From NCBI GenBank assembly GCA_028673005.1, contig CM054117.1, positions 49,631,370 through 49,695,369 on the forward strand: 64,000 nucleotides of DNA, given 5' to 3'. The position numbers and the translations under genes are program-made. Below the pieces are notes generated by a model, which was not told where the DNA came from, ran no database searches, and worked only from the letters and a program-made list of their open reading frames with translations. Shown here in pieces: positions 32,868 to 44,822 of this stretch (its first letter is position 1; each line of letters opens with the position of its first letter). The stretch comes from Tanypteryx hageni (taxonomy: Eukaryota; Arthropoda; Insecta; Odonata; Petaluridae).

Positions 32868-34803
32868 ATGAGCCCTTGATTTTGAAAGTGGCGTGTCATA
32901 TTTTTCTAATTTCGAGATAATTGGACTTTTACATTTCTATGTAATAAAAAATATTTTTGAATGATGTGACGAAAATCTTTTAATATTTCATAACTTTATG
33001 TGTTGATCTCTTCTATAATGATCAATTTCTTCGAGTACTTGATAAAAATAATATTTTTCATGTCAAATGACAAGCCATTTTCAAAATTAACAAATTACCA
33101 CAAAAATGACTTGTGTCACAATTAATATTTGATTTTCTATTAAAACAAGTTTTAAACACACATTTATTTAAGTTTCATAATTACAATTCAGTTATAACAA
33201 AGTAAAATTATTTTTCATTAATATTTTAGACTTCTTTTTCATCAATAGTGTTTGTATCTTCTGATTTTTTAAAGATTTTTGAAACAATCATGGAAAATTG
33301 GCGGGATATATGGTAGCAAATCCATCATATCTTTATATTTTGGTATCGTCGTTACTGTAGTCTCTGTATATAAAGGAAATAATTGAAATTTTAATGCTTT
33401 TTCCCAATCTTCCTCTAAACATTTTCTGGCCAATTCAGCATTTTTCAGGTGTAAGTCATGCTGATGTTTAAGATCTATTTTTTCTTCTGAATTACTGGCT
33501 GCTTGAATTTTCATTTTGAGTAAGTCACACTTTCGACGTATCTTTGCGGGGATGGTAAAAATGTAGATTGAATCCATCGTTAAAATTTTTTTTTATAGAT
33601 CCACTCATTCACGCGTGATGTATTATTTTCCTTACATTTTTCAACATAAAAATTGAATTTTTTTTAAATATATAGATCTGGACTCAAGTATTTTTGGTTT
33701 GGATTATGAGTTCCAATATAATGGCTTTCAAATGCAGGAAAACTCAAAATATGATCTTGGACAGCATTAATGTCTTTTTTATTGTTTTTTGGGATGATCC
33801 CTGCATTTTTCCACGAAAATTTGTTCCTGAAATTTGTGCGTTAAGAGCACGGGCTAATCTTCCTTCAGAAATTTTGTACAATCCAAAAAAAATTTCTTGC
33901 ACACAGATACACTTGAATAGCTGGTAGACAAAAAATATTTAAAGCTGCACTTCCTCAGTTTTTCCCTTCAAATTCCTGGGTCTCCTTTTCTATGAGCTGC
34001 TCCACATAGAAATAAATTTTGTTTTTGAAGTCTCCCATAGTCCAAAATTTTTCAAAATTACTCTTTCGCTCGTCAATACTTATTAGATTTAAACAAAGAT
34101 AATCCTTACTTTCAAATTTTTTGGCACTAACAATTTTAGATTTTTTAGTATTATATTCTTCGCTATTTCTCTAAATTTTCTAATGTTTTGTAAGTAGGTA
34201 TGTTCATTCCTCATTTTCTTTCCTGCTTTCGTATTTTCTTGGCCCATTTCCAGGAATTCAGAATTTACTTTTAATGTGTATGTAGGAAAGTCCTCATGTG
34301 ATTCATCTGATGACATAAATACTATAATTCTTTTTCTTTTCCTAATATTTATCAACTTTTGATGTTGTATATCTGTAAAAGTAGATAATATTGAAATTAT
34401 ATTAATTTAAAGTATGTTATTCCACAAAATATAACTGTGCAACATACATTCTGTTATAAATAATATATTTATTTACCTGAATCGCTATCTGATGACATAA
34501 TGTTATGATAATTATATCCTTAAACACTTATTAATAACAAATATATTGCAAAATTTTACACTTTTGCAAAAAATAACACACAAAGTTCTTTAGAAATCAC
34601 GTTGTATGACTTAAGCCACTGTCAAAATAAATGAGTTCTTAATTTGACAGTCAAAATTGCAGCGCCATCTGCTGGTTTAATTTTGAACTATAATTTATTC
34701 TAGTTTCAAAATATTGAAATTGACCATCGTGTTAAACAGAGTATGTGAAAAACTCAGTTTTTTTGAAAATTGACTTATGCCACTTTTAAAATAAAGGGCT
34801 CAT
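32868..34803 (-). mobile_element. TIR element carrying an intron-containing transposase-like gene
   Basis: Ends ATGAGCCCTTGATTTTGAAA GTGGC (32868) and, from 34803, ATGAGCCCTTTATTTTAAAA GTGGC. Weaker internal repeats of the same motif lie near 33066 and 34612. It is 1936 bp long. It encodes one minus-strand gene (33269-34498) that starts with a small exon and a 104-bp intron. The target duplication is not clear (TAC/TAT). It lies right beside the piggyBac element in intron 3. Confidence 0.75.
33269..34498 (-). pseudogene. Arthropod transposase-like protein with intron and lost core
   Basis: Exon 1 (34498-34477) is ATG plus MSSDSDSG; donor G|GTAAAT, acceptor TTTTACAG|AT at 34373, and exon 2 continues in frame. 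Recognisable blocks, in shifting frames: ERKSNFEKFWTMGD (about 34040), VCKKFFLDCTK (about 33890), INAVQDHILSFPAFESHY then NPNQKYLSPDLYI (33770-33680), and KIRRKCDLLKMKI...LKHQHDLHLKNAELARKC, ending KYKDMMDLLPYIPPIFHDCF (33577-33269). This order matches a family common in aphid and beetle genomes and usually annotated 'uncharacterized protein'. The DDE-like middle (with an NC.GQNKN-type motif) is missing, so it looks like an internal deletion plus frameshifts. Family match is from memory of motifs. Confidence 0.6.
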
Positions 34804-36503
34804 ATATTAAGTGTGTTTTGTCCATGCGCCAGGATTGACCCCACTGAAATTAACGTTAGCTTTTGTCCCCGAATGGTTATTGGACTACACTGATCCATTG
34901 CCTGTTAACTACATTATTGAAATTTCATTAAAAGTATTTATAGTCCCTATTTTTGTCACAAATATCATATAAAACATTAAAATAGAAAAACACAAGTATT
35001 TAATAGCAGCATTTGCCGTAAAACCTAATTTGAACAAAATTTTGATAGAAAATATTCATTTCGTGCATTCTTACCTTACTGCCATCTCTTTGCTGTACAA
35101 GGAATATATAAATTTCCACTTGACCTTAAAGTGGGTATGTCAGAGCCAGTTGAAGTTGCTACAAGCAATGCTGCAATAGGCAGCTAGTGGATATTTATAG
35201 GTTATTTTATCAGTGGCCACAGCCCAAAACTTTTAACAATAGATTTTTTGTTAAGATGGAGAACAGTTGGGCCAGATTCCCAGCCTTGATCAGTTATTTT
35301 ATTAACATTATTTATAAGTGCATTATTAAATGTTTACACTAATATTTATCCTTTGCCATGTCAAGACCCTGTAAAGTGGCATGTGAAGATTTCAAAATTT
35401 ACTTTCTCACCGTATAAAATGGCTTTATTAACTTGAAACGCCCAACATTACCATATGGGCACACAAAATTTGATCGCTCACAGACGAACGTATCACATGT
35501 TCCACTTGGTTCTGATTGTGAGACAGCTTACAGCAGTTGTATTTGACATGGGATCTGTGGCTTGGGATGGGAACATCCCAGAAGAATTACATCATGGCAG
35601 ACCGAGGCAAGAATGCCTCTGACAAATAGTGAACAGACACTTGTCTAGGTCCAGACTTTCAAACTCGGTTTCACACTCAATAAGCTAAACATAAGCCCAT
35701 AATGCTCGACCATTATTTTCTTATTCCATTTGAGCATCTGTGTTTTGTGAGCTATCTTATTCAGTCATCTAATTAGAGTGGTAGTAAGCTAAGGGGAGTG
35801 AAATTTTCATTATAATATTTTTTGTAATATTTTTTAACGTTTCTTTTTGCTAAAAAACAGAAGTATGTTATTCTTCATTTTTTTACTATAAAGTGCTTTT
35901 CCTTTGAACATTTTATGAGCAATGGTCCATGAGATACAGGATTTTCCAGAAAATGAACAAAAATATTTTAAATATCCCAAAATAAATCTGGTGATTCAAG
36001 GTTAAATCTTATCTTATTCTCTGTAAACCCATAAATTACTATATTTAATTGAATACCATGTACATCTTTTTTATTTCCTTTTGAAAATCAGGGTACACGT
36101 CTTATATGAGGATATCAAAACAAAACTTATTTTCTATTTCAAGAAGACAATGGCCATTGCATGGCAAATGAGGAGACAAATATTGAAGAAATGGCATCCA
36201 GGAGAATATCAAATGAGATATTTTTCAGAAAAAATCCATTATAAATGATATCAGAAAATGGAAATTTTGATAAATTTTTTCCATTTGGCTTTCTCAAAAA
36301 CTTGGGGTGCATTTCATATTCTGGGATGTCTGGTGATAAGGCTACATTACATGAATTATGAGATTTTGTATGAGGGTTTCTGTTTTTAATTTTTTTCCTA
36401 AGAATCATGCCTTTCTTGGGATCTGTTATAGCAAAAATGAGCTTAATGTAATCATCGGCCATCATCAGAATTTATTATAAGTATATCCTTTTATTTTTTT
36501 CAG
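34804..36503. other. End of intron 3, no gene
   Basis: AT-rich non-coding sequence up to the acceptor at 36503. A minus-strand open frame at 36139-36465 has no recognisable motif and is probably chance. Confidence 0.45.
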
Positions 36504-36591
36504 AATTTCAGTGCAAAGAATGCGAGGAGATATTTTTCAGCGAATATTGTCTTAGTGTACATTTGAAATCTTTTCATTTTCAATTAGAAAG
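36504..36591 (+). CDS. Zinc-finger gene, exon 4
   Basis: Acceptor TTTTTTTCAG at 36503 and strong donor AAAG|GTGAGT. The 88-bp exon encodes one complete C2H2 finger, C449-x2-C452-x12-H465-x4-H470 (FQCKECEEIFF...HLKSFH). Its last two bases AG join the first base of exon 5 as a Ser codon. It is flanked by introns of 8.6 and 6.2 kb. Confidence 0.87.
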
Positions 36592-38555
36592 GTGAGTAAA
36601 AATTTAACCTAAAGTCATAAATAATACTTATCATATCTCAAGCTTCAATCATGCCTTATCCTTTCCAATTATTCAGTTTTTTCAATTTAATTTAGTTTTT
36701 CTCATCCCCAAGTATTTTTAATTAATTGAATATAAGAAATCACTTGTGATTTCAACCTAAAATTAACTAGCACTATTATGAAATAAGGTAATTAAAATGG
36801 GAATGATATTTTGAATGTATAAAATAGAACTCAATTCTCCTGATAGGTTAGGAAGGTCTACCATCGTCATTCTCTTGGCAAACAGGTCGTCGATTATATG
36901 TTAAATAAGGTCCTCCACATTCTCCTGTTGTCCCCAACCTATATCATTCATTTAACTCAAAATTTTTACGATCAAAATTGATTTTCATTTTTGAGATTTT
37001 ATTAATCATTTCTGTGCATTCATCTTTTGATACATTTTGCTTAAAATTATTTGTTTCATGTCTTATTTCTTTAGTGCAGGATTTTGCAATTGGGGCTGTG
37101 TGTGCCCAGTGGTGGCCTTGAGTTCTTGTGGCCCTGGGCAAGAGAGTTATTTGAGGTCCCTTAGACCAGCGGTGTTCAACAGAATTTTCAGCTTCACCAT
37201 ACTTGTGAGAAACGAATCAACCTTTTCGCCACATAATACAAAATATAAATATTAAAAGTAGAATTTAATTTAAATAAAAGATTAAGCGTACACATTAATG
37301 ATTTTAATTATTTATTAGTCAAATAAATCATTAAATTCAAACATTGACTATTAATTTGATACTTGACAGTTGATTTGTCCAAGTAGCACTAAGAAATTTG
37401 GCATAAAATCTGCACTAACAAGGAGAGGTTGCAAAAATCGGTAAACGGATTTTAACGAAACTTTTACAGATAAAAATTTATCAAAAATAAACAGATACGT
37501 GTTTCGGATTTTTGTCCCATGCTGCCTCGTTTTCAAGAAATTAATATTTTTAAAATGCCGATTTCAATATTCAGATACACATAAGCCTAACGTATAAAAT
37601 TAATCCATCGCGCTTTTAATTCTTCGTAACTTTTAAACCATACAAGATAACACAATGAAAATTGGTATGTATGTGCATTTAGCAAGCCGTAAGATTTTGG
37701 TGCTTTAAAAATTTTTATCATAGCCATCTAGCGTTTAAAAACGAAAAAAAAATTTCCATTAGAAAATTTATTAAAGATTGAGTTTTCATAGTGCAGGCTA
37801 TCGTTCATTTGCATATATAAATTTGACAAATTAAAATACAAACTTCGGACCTGCATAGTTTTAAAGAAGAATGGTCAAGGTTTCTTATTCTTACAGTCTT
37901 TTTTCGTCTTTGATTCGAAATCGCTCGCACATCACGTTTATTCCCATTAATAGACAAAATTTGAAATATTAACAATTAATTCCTTGATGACAATGATATT
38001 ATTAAATCCCGAGGACTTCTTGTTGTTTTAATCCATGTTCCTTTCCCTCTTCCTCTCCCCTTGCTAGAAATAGTTAATAGGATATTACCCTTCTAGATTT
38101 CCTGTTGAAATTCAACAGGATTTTATGCTAATATATTATATAAAAGGAAGTACCCATTTTATGACTAACGCTGATGTCATCACCTCAAATGGTGTACTGT
38201 CCTAATAGATAGAATATTTAGATAGGGTAAAATCGACCCTTTGAAGTAAAATTGAGCCGGGTTGGATAAAATTTACATTTATTTATACATATATTTAAGT
38301 AAGGAACTAGACTGCACTTTATTTACATGAAGAAAGTCATCTGTTGGAAACATAAGATTTTTAAAACACGAATTTACGCCACTTTTAATAATTAGTCAAT
38401 AATATGCCATATCATAGGAAGAACATTGAGTTTATTATGCTCCAGGTATCAAAAATTAAATTAAAAATACAAATAACAATAAAATAATTTCAATAAACAA
38501 ATTAAAATAGGAACAAAAATAATTGCTCTCTGATAAATCCAAAGAAAAAACTGTT
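36592..38555. other. Start of intron 4, no gene
   Basis: Non-coding. CAGTGGTGGCCTTGAGTTCT at 37110 and CCAGCGGTGTTCAACAG at 37168 look like isolated hAT-type ends without partners. The stretch 37610-37700 carries the AAAATTGGTATGTATGTGC phrase of common arthropod repeats. Confidence 0.4.
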
Positions 38556-38559
38556 TATC

Positions 38560-39005
38560 ATAATATCTGGTTTTAATTTATTAAAATGGATAAATGATTC
38601 AAATGATATATCGAAAACAAAGTAAGAAATATAGTTATTTTCGTTTTTATCAAATTATTTGTGCGAATCCTGCATCTTCAAGAATTTTCAAATAATATTA
38701 AATGCTAATGAAAAATTGGCTCCATTAATGGATAATGTTATCTTTGGTAGGGATGGCACACTCTATTTAGGAGAAAAAAATTAGGTATCTCATGAAAAAT
38801 CGTTATATGTAAAAATGATTTAATAAATAATGTGAATGAAGTAATAAAGATGATGATTGACATTAACGGAGTGATCCAAGGCATCAACTTCTGTTTGTAA
38901 AATTCCAGTTAAAAAGTTATCGGATATAACGGTATAATAAATATGTTAAATACATACTAAATTTTGTGCTAATGCCAGGGCAGATTGTGCTGATGGGACA
39001 CAAGG
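38560..39005 (+). repeat. Second copy of the hAT MITE interior (family of 54722-55482)
   Basis: About 440 bp aligns to 54880-55275, with shared blocks such as AATGATTCAAATGATATATC, TAGGTATCTCATGAAAAATC and GTGATCCAAGGCATCAACTT, ending AATGCCAGGG. The terminal inverted repeats present at 54722 are missing here, so this is an end-less fragment or a related longer element. Confidence 0.8.
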
Positions 39006-40120
39006 TGAAATCCTGTTGGGCCAATGACACCTTTGGGGTGGTTCCTTCTCTTCTCAAACTCTAAAGATTTTAGATTTTCACACATCTTTATGAAGGTGAT
39101 CTCGGCGTCAGTAATGAGGATGTCCCTGCAATTTGGTGCACTTAACGCTTAACATTACAAAGAGAAAAAGATGATATAATTGTAAAAATTTATTCCTACA
39201 AAGTTTTCATTTAAGAAGCCTCACGCAAACATCAAACCGAGCTCCACAATCAAACGCCTGAGTTTTTATGCAGTGGACTTCGTAAATTACACCAGAAATT
39301 TTGAAGAGCGTTAATGTGGAACACACGAGCGCAATTCGGAAAAAGGTATTAAATTATTTTCAGCATTAATGCAAAACAGCGTTAATCAGGACAGTGTTAA
39401 GCAGGGAGTGGGTGTATTGTACATTTTATATTGTGGGCTGCTAATGCCACACATTTCTGCAAAATGTTTAAGTTGTAGCACATCTATAAATGAAATAATA
39501 TTTATCTAATAGTTTAAATTTTAAAAATTTTTAACTGCCGAAAAAAGAACTTCATGGAGATTTTCAAATGTTTATTTATGCATCTGCACTAAGCTCTAAA
39601 TAACAAAAAAAAATTCAGCTCCCTACCTTGTCTCTAAGTACCTATTCATTTATCTATTTGTTTAACCTTTAGAATTTTTAACAGCCATACAAATTAAAAT
39701 ATCAAAATTTCTATAATCCCTATTTCGTTATTTTAGTTTCTACCTTTACAAAAACATTTAGCTTTGTAGCACATTTGGAAATACATAAACCTTAGAAATT
39801 TGTTTAAACAATAATTTTATTCCTTTATTATGACTACACAGGTTGAACTTGATTTACTTTGCCTTATTTTATGAAATTTTGAAGTTATGAAAAAACAATG
39901 TTGTCCAAGGCTTCGTTATATGAACAAAAATCTCAAAGTTACGTAATAATAATTAATAATAACAATATTAATGCAGTAAGAAGAATTCATCGTGATCATT
40001 TTGAATTGAAGAAATCTTAGAACACTCACAACATTAAAAATCTTTGTTCTTTTTCATAAGGAATCAAAACTTTTGATGCTATGTAAATAAAAATTATTAA
40101 ATATTAACTCATCAAAATTA
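39006..40120. other. Intron 4 sequence, possible small pogo-like MITE
   Basis: No gene. GTCCCTGCAATTTGGTGCAC (about 39121) and, on the minus strand from 39412, CTCCCTGCTTAACACTGTCC share scattered identity, including TTAACGCT, suggesting a worn 290-bp TIR element. The rest is AT-rich and featureless. Confidence 0.3.
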
Positions 40121-41303
40121 CCGTATCTGCCCGAATAGAAGCCGACCCCGGATTTAAGCCGACCCCACGAAATTTTCCAACATTTTTGGCAAAAAAAGTA
40201 TTTTCGTAAATTTTATGCTTAAGTGTACCAGACATGCACGCACAACCTAGAATACATTATACATTACATCTATATAATTATATACGTTCCATGTAAAGTT
40301 TTATTAGGTATTATTACTGTTAATTATAAATAAAGTCAACGCCGTTGATCACACCTTACAATCAAATGTGAGTATATTTATTTATCTTACTGGAATTCAA
40401 ACTGTTGCGTATCAAAAGCTGTCATCGAATTTGGCGTGATCGTCTACTTAGTCATTATACGCAATTTTAATAGATTCTATGAAAGAGGTTTCCAAGTTTT
40501 ATTATTTTTGCTGTTAATTATCAGATGAATTACAGTTAACGCCATTGCTCACACCTTCGAATCAGACGTATCTTATGCTATCGGAATTCAAACAGTTGCG
40601 CATCGAAAGTCGTCATCGAATTTTGCGAATTGACTAAGCAAACTATATCGTCTGCTTAGTCAGTATACGCAATTTTAATACATTCTATGAAAGAGGGTTT
40701 TAACATGCATACAAAAATGACAATGGCTATAGCAAAATATAAAATAAACAAGAAAAATTAATATGAACTTCTTTTATACTGTCGGCTCCTAGCTTTAACG
40801 TACCTGCCATTTAAATGATCCGTAAAAGCTACGACATCTGCTACATCTGAACTTTAAATCGATTGCAGCACCAAGAAGTGCAATTAAAACAAAGAGTTGA
40901 AGAAGCTTAGTGTAGTCAGAATTTGTAAAAACCTCTAATAAGGCCGGTGTTGGTATCTTAAGAACTCGTTGCAAATTATGATCAAAACGAATTTGCTTTA
41001 GCGTGCAATCATACAATGAACCTGGTGGGTTGTTAAAACTCGATTGTTTTATATACCGCCCTTTCCTTTGGATAAGAACCCATTTACTTTTAACTACGTG
41101 TTAAAATATATAAATAACCTTCAATAGCAATTTAAATTACAGCTCCGGGCAACAGGAGGTATGCTATGGAAACAAGACATTTTTCAGCGATGGCGTCGTA
41201 CGAGGATGCCAAATTTTTCCTCAGGCTCGCATTTAAGCCGAGGGTGATTTTTTTCACGATAGATTTTAACAAGAAGTATCGGCTTATATTCGGGCAGATA
41301 TGG
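40121..41303. mobile_element. TA-flanked TIR element, 1.18 kb
   Basis: Termini CCGTATCTGCCCGAATAGAA GCCGA (40121) and, from 41303, CCATATCTGCCCGAATATAA GCCGA are flanked by TA on both sides. GCATTTAAGCCGA-type motifs repeat just inside each end. The interior carries a diverged direct duplication (40336-40490 and 40535-40695: AACGCC.TTG.TCACACCTT ... GAAAGAGG). No transposase frame is visible; minus-strand frames here only translate the repeats. TA target and end style suit pogo-type mobilisation. Confidence 0.8.
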
Positions 41304-41305
41304 TA

Positions 41306-42752
41306 TGTAATTTCACTTGCCACACACACACTATTTTACTAACTATGTATTGAATATTATTGTTATCGTTTATGATATTTTCATTTATTTTTATGAATTA
41401 TTATCAAATAGTGGGTCATGTGACGACAACAAGTTGTATGAAAAACAACACTAATACATGGGTGTTTAGAATAATTACTTGCCATCAGTGCTCGAATTGG
41501 GCTGAATGCACCAGAACACTGTTCTTGTTATTAAGCTAGAAGTGTTCCGGTTGTTAAAATGTTATAAAAATAAATTGAAAAGAACGTCATTTTCGAACAA
41601 GATCAAATTTACTAGTTACTAAATAATGTACGTTGGTACTGGGGTTAAAGTGGATGTGACGGAAATCCAATCTCTCTCACTCTCACAATTTGTCCTACAT
41701 TGTGAGTGATTTATCAGGGTGAAAGATGCAAAAGAAACCTGCTTCGTAAGTTTAAAAATGTCTTTAGGGCTGCATCCTGTTATCAAAATGCCCGATTTCA
41801 ATCAAATATGTGTAAGTAAATATTATCCGCTAACTATGAGAAGAGTAGCCAAAGACATAATTTGCAAACTTACCCCAAAATTCAGTAGGAATTAGGAACC
41901 AAGTAAACAAAAGCAGGTTTTTTTTTCCATGCATTGGAGAGACTGAGACTCATAAACTGAAAAACATGAGGCAATGATGAGGTCTGTGTTATACTTGTGA
42001 ACACCTGACACAATCTGTGCACTTAAGCTGGAAATCACATGGCTGAGACACTTTCACCAAAGGAAATACTGACATTCTGATTCATTCATTTCAAGCAAGA
42101 TTCTGATTGGTTTACTTATTATATGTATAATTTCCCAAGTGCCTGTCCATCCAGCCGTCGTCCTCTGTATCTCAGGAACTGCTTGTCGTAGAGAAATGTG
42201 GTAAACAATGTTTGTTTCTACCAGCTAGAAGACCCCAGGAACGCTTTTCATTTTCATCTGCCATCTTGAAACAATGGTGACTGTTTAAAATATTTGAAAA
42301 TTTATATTTTGGAAACACTGTGTCAAAGAAAAAACAATTTGAACAAAAAAATGTCTTGATAAGAGGAGTTTTGAAAAATTATTTTCAGCTTAACGAGAAT
42401 GAATGTGAGGTGCATAGTGCTGAGGTCTTGGGAGCGAGCAGAGGACGTGGTGGACACTCATAGAGGACAGACCCCTAGTGTATTTTTATTTGGTAAAACA
42501 ATTTATGCACTGAAATGAGAACCATTTTTATCAAAAGTTTATTAGGAGGTGAAGGAGGAGGTGTCTTTCTGTTCCTCCTTATTGTGAGACTGTGATAGCT
42601 AGGGAGGTTTGTAATATAGAAATTTTATTGTAAACATAATAACATAGCGATCCACCCATTAGAATGTAGTCTAATTATTTTTACTCACTGGGTAGTATTG
42701 ATTATACACAACAAATCATTATAAAAATATTAATTACTTATTATTTTTACAG
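41306..42752. other. End of intron 4, no gene
   Basis: Non-coding to the acceptor at 42752. A stretch around 42150-42250 (GTCCATCCAGCCG...) has the style of the arthropod repeat phrase seen at 10262 and 12640. Confidence 0.4.
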
Positions 42753-44526
42753 CTGGATTTGCGGTCATTGCAGCTTCATTTCCAGGTCCAGAGTGGACAT
42801 GATGGAACATGTTAATAGAGATCATAAATGGATTCCGCAATCATGCTTTCAACATTGCATGTCAGCAACAGCCATTACTTTGGATGAAAAATTCTGGAAA
42901 GAATATTTTAGAGATAAGGACTCAAATTTTGCATCTAGCACAGCTGAGGTAGTTAAGGAGAGCAATGAAAATAAGACTTTGGATGTGGTGAAGGCAGATA
43001 AGCTAGCCCATGAAAGTCATGAAAAGACACCTTTTGTTCCTCTTGTAAGGTTGGATAAAAACATCTGCAAAAAGCAGACATTATCGCTTGGGGAAATAGA
43101 GATATCAAAAGAAAATTTGGGCAAACTGGATACAAAATGTGTGAGTGAGAATGAAAAAGATAAAACTATTGATGTGTCAGACATCTCTGACGAATCAGAC
43201 TCCTATGGTGGTAAAAAAGATGGTGAAGAAAATTGTGACGTGAATGATATGAGCTCTAACTTTATATTTACTTGTTTTTACTGTCCGTCATTGTTCTCAG
43301 AACTTTCTGCAGCTAGAAAACATTGGGATATTGCCCATAAAATGGATCGCGCTGAGCAGTCGGACAATGAGGAAGAATTTCCTTTCAAATTTGAAAAGTG
43401 GAAAGAAAATGATTATCTTTTTCAGTTATATGATGCAGGCATGATTTTAAGTTATTACTGCAGTTACTGTATGGTAACGGATTCTGATTTAGCTTTAATG
43501 ATGAAGCACATTTCCGATAGTCATGAAGGCTGTGAAATTAAGATAGTATTTGTTAGGCCAAAGGTATATTTTTGTGTTCTCTGCCTGTCGTTAATGTCGT
43601 CTTTTTCAGATATTTTGGATCACTTTAACAAGAATCATTCAGTTAAAACTCTTTTGTTTGAGGTGCATTGTGATTTGGTCAATGACTTTCGAGTGAATCA
43701 GTTCGAAAAATTGCATTTTTTGAAAAGTTTGCTTAAGGAAAATCCTGAATCGCATGATCAGAACATTTCAACTGGCTGCCTATATGAACAAACAAAATTT
43801 GTTTGTCATTGGTGTAAGAAGAGTTTTGATGACAGATTTTCCCTCATAATACACCACATTGGTTACCACTGGCATTTAGTGCCAAAGCATAAGGAAGAAA
43901 GCGTTCCTCATACCATTAGTAATTATTTTAAGGTTAATTTTATGCCTTGTGATATTTCATTCTTGGTCATCAATAAAAGTGCTTACCCATGTCCTTTTTG
44001 TTCCAAAAAAACTGTGTTGTTTGAAGATTTGTTTTATCACCTCTTTCAACATGTATTATCTTTTAAATGCTGTATATGTGGTTATACGGCAGGGTCTAGT
44101 GTTGAAGTCCATCAGCATTCTATGACTGCACATCCTTCAGATATACCAACCATTGTTCATATGCGTATGTTGGATGATGTACTGAGTCGCCTATTACCTC
44201 AAGTTGAAGGTGTAGCTTCAGTTGATGACAGATTATGTGACTCTCCATCTCAATGCAGAAATGAGATAAGTTGTGGCAAAGATGAAGCTGAAGCCATTAG
44301 TGATAGTGTTGGGACAAACAATTCTGAAAAGTTTTCCATAAAACCAATATCGTCATATAGATATAGTTTAAGGAGCAACACCAGAGAAACTATAGATTTT
44401 TCAAAAATAACTGTTTTGTGTGATTTACATGGTATGAAAGGAAGGAAAATGACATTTACTGAACTTTCAAAACATGTTAATATTAAACCTTATGTTTGTA
44501 TGAAAGATTGTCGGAAAAGTTTGTAG
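42753..44526 (+). CDS. Zinc-finger gene, terminal exon 5
   Basis: Acceptor TTATTTTTACAG at 42752, stop TAG at 44524-44526. It encodes residues 475-1065. Finger 7 starts at the junction (WICGHCSFIS...HVNRDH, residues 478-499). After an acidic, Ser/Glu-rich spacer (about 520-645) come six more fingers, near 649-670, 711-732, 749-770, 826-847, 888-908 and 914-935, all C-x2-C with x12-13 then H-x3-5-H. The C-terminal 130 residues have no complete finger and end in a Cys-containing KPYVCMKDCRKSL. Fingers lack the TGEKP linkers of classical tandem arrays, so many may serve RNA or protein contacts. The product type is clear; the identity is not. Confidence 0.9.
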
Positions 44527-44816
44527 TCTAATTTTTGTAAAGCAGATTCCTGAAATATGTAAAAATATTTTGTTTCAACTTTTAATAAGGTATTTTTTCA
44601 CACATTGTTGGTATAATTCGTTCAAAATGTCAATAGTGTTGTGCATTTGGATGTAATGACCTTTCTTGTGTTTTTGGCATATTTACTTTGTTTCAACTCA
44701 TTTTTGTTTGTATTAATTTAATTATCGCAGCAATATGGTAATATTGTAACAAGCCTCAGCCTAGTTTTTCACACATTTGCCCTGACAGATGCCTTTCATG
44801 AAAAGTCTCTAAGGCC

Positions 44817-44822
44817 AATAAA
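44817..44822 (+). terminator. Polyadenylation signal of the zinc-finger gene
   Basis: AATAAA about 290 bp after the stop codon in an AT-rich 3' UTR, the first canonical hexamer downstream. Confidence 0.6.

Noticed and set aside
37037..37255. Short open frames near a hAT-like CAGTGGTGGCC end
   Set aside because: No partner end, no duplication, no recognisable protein.
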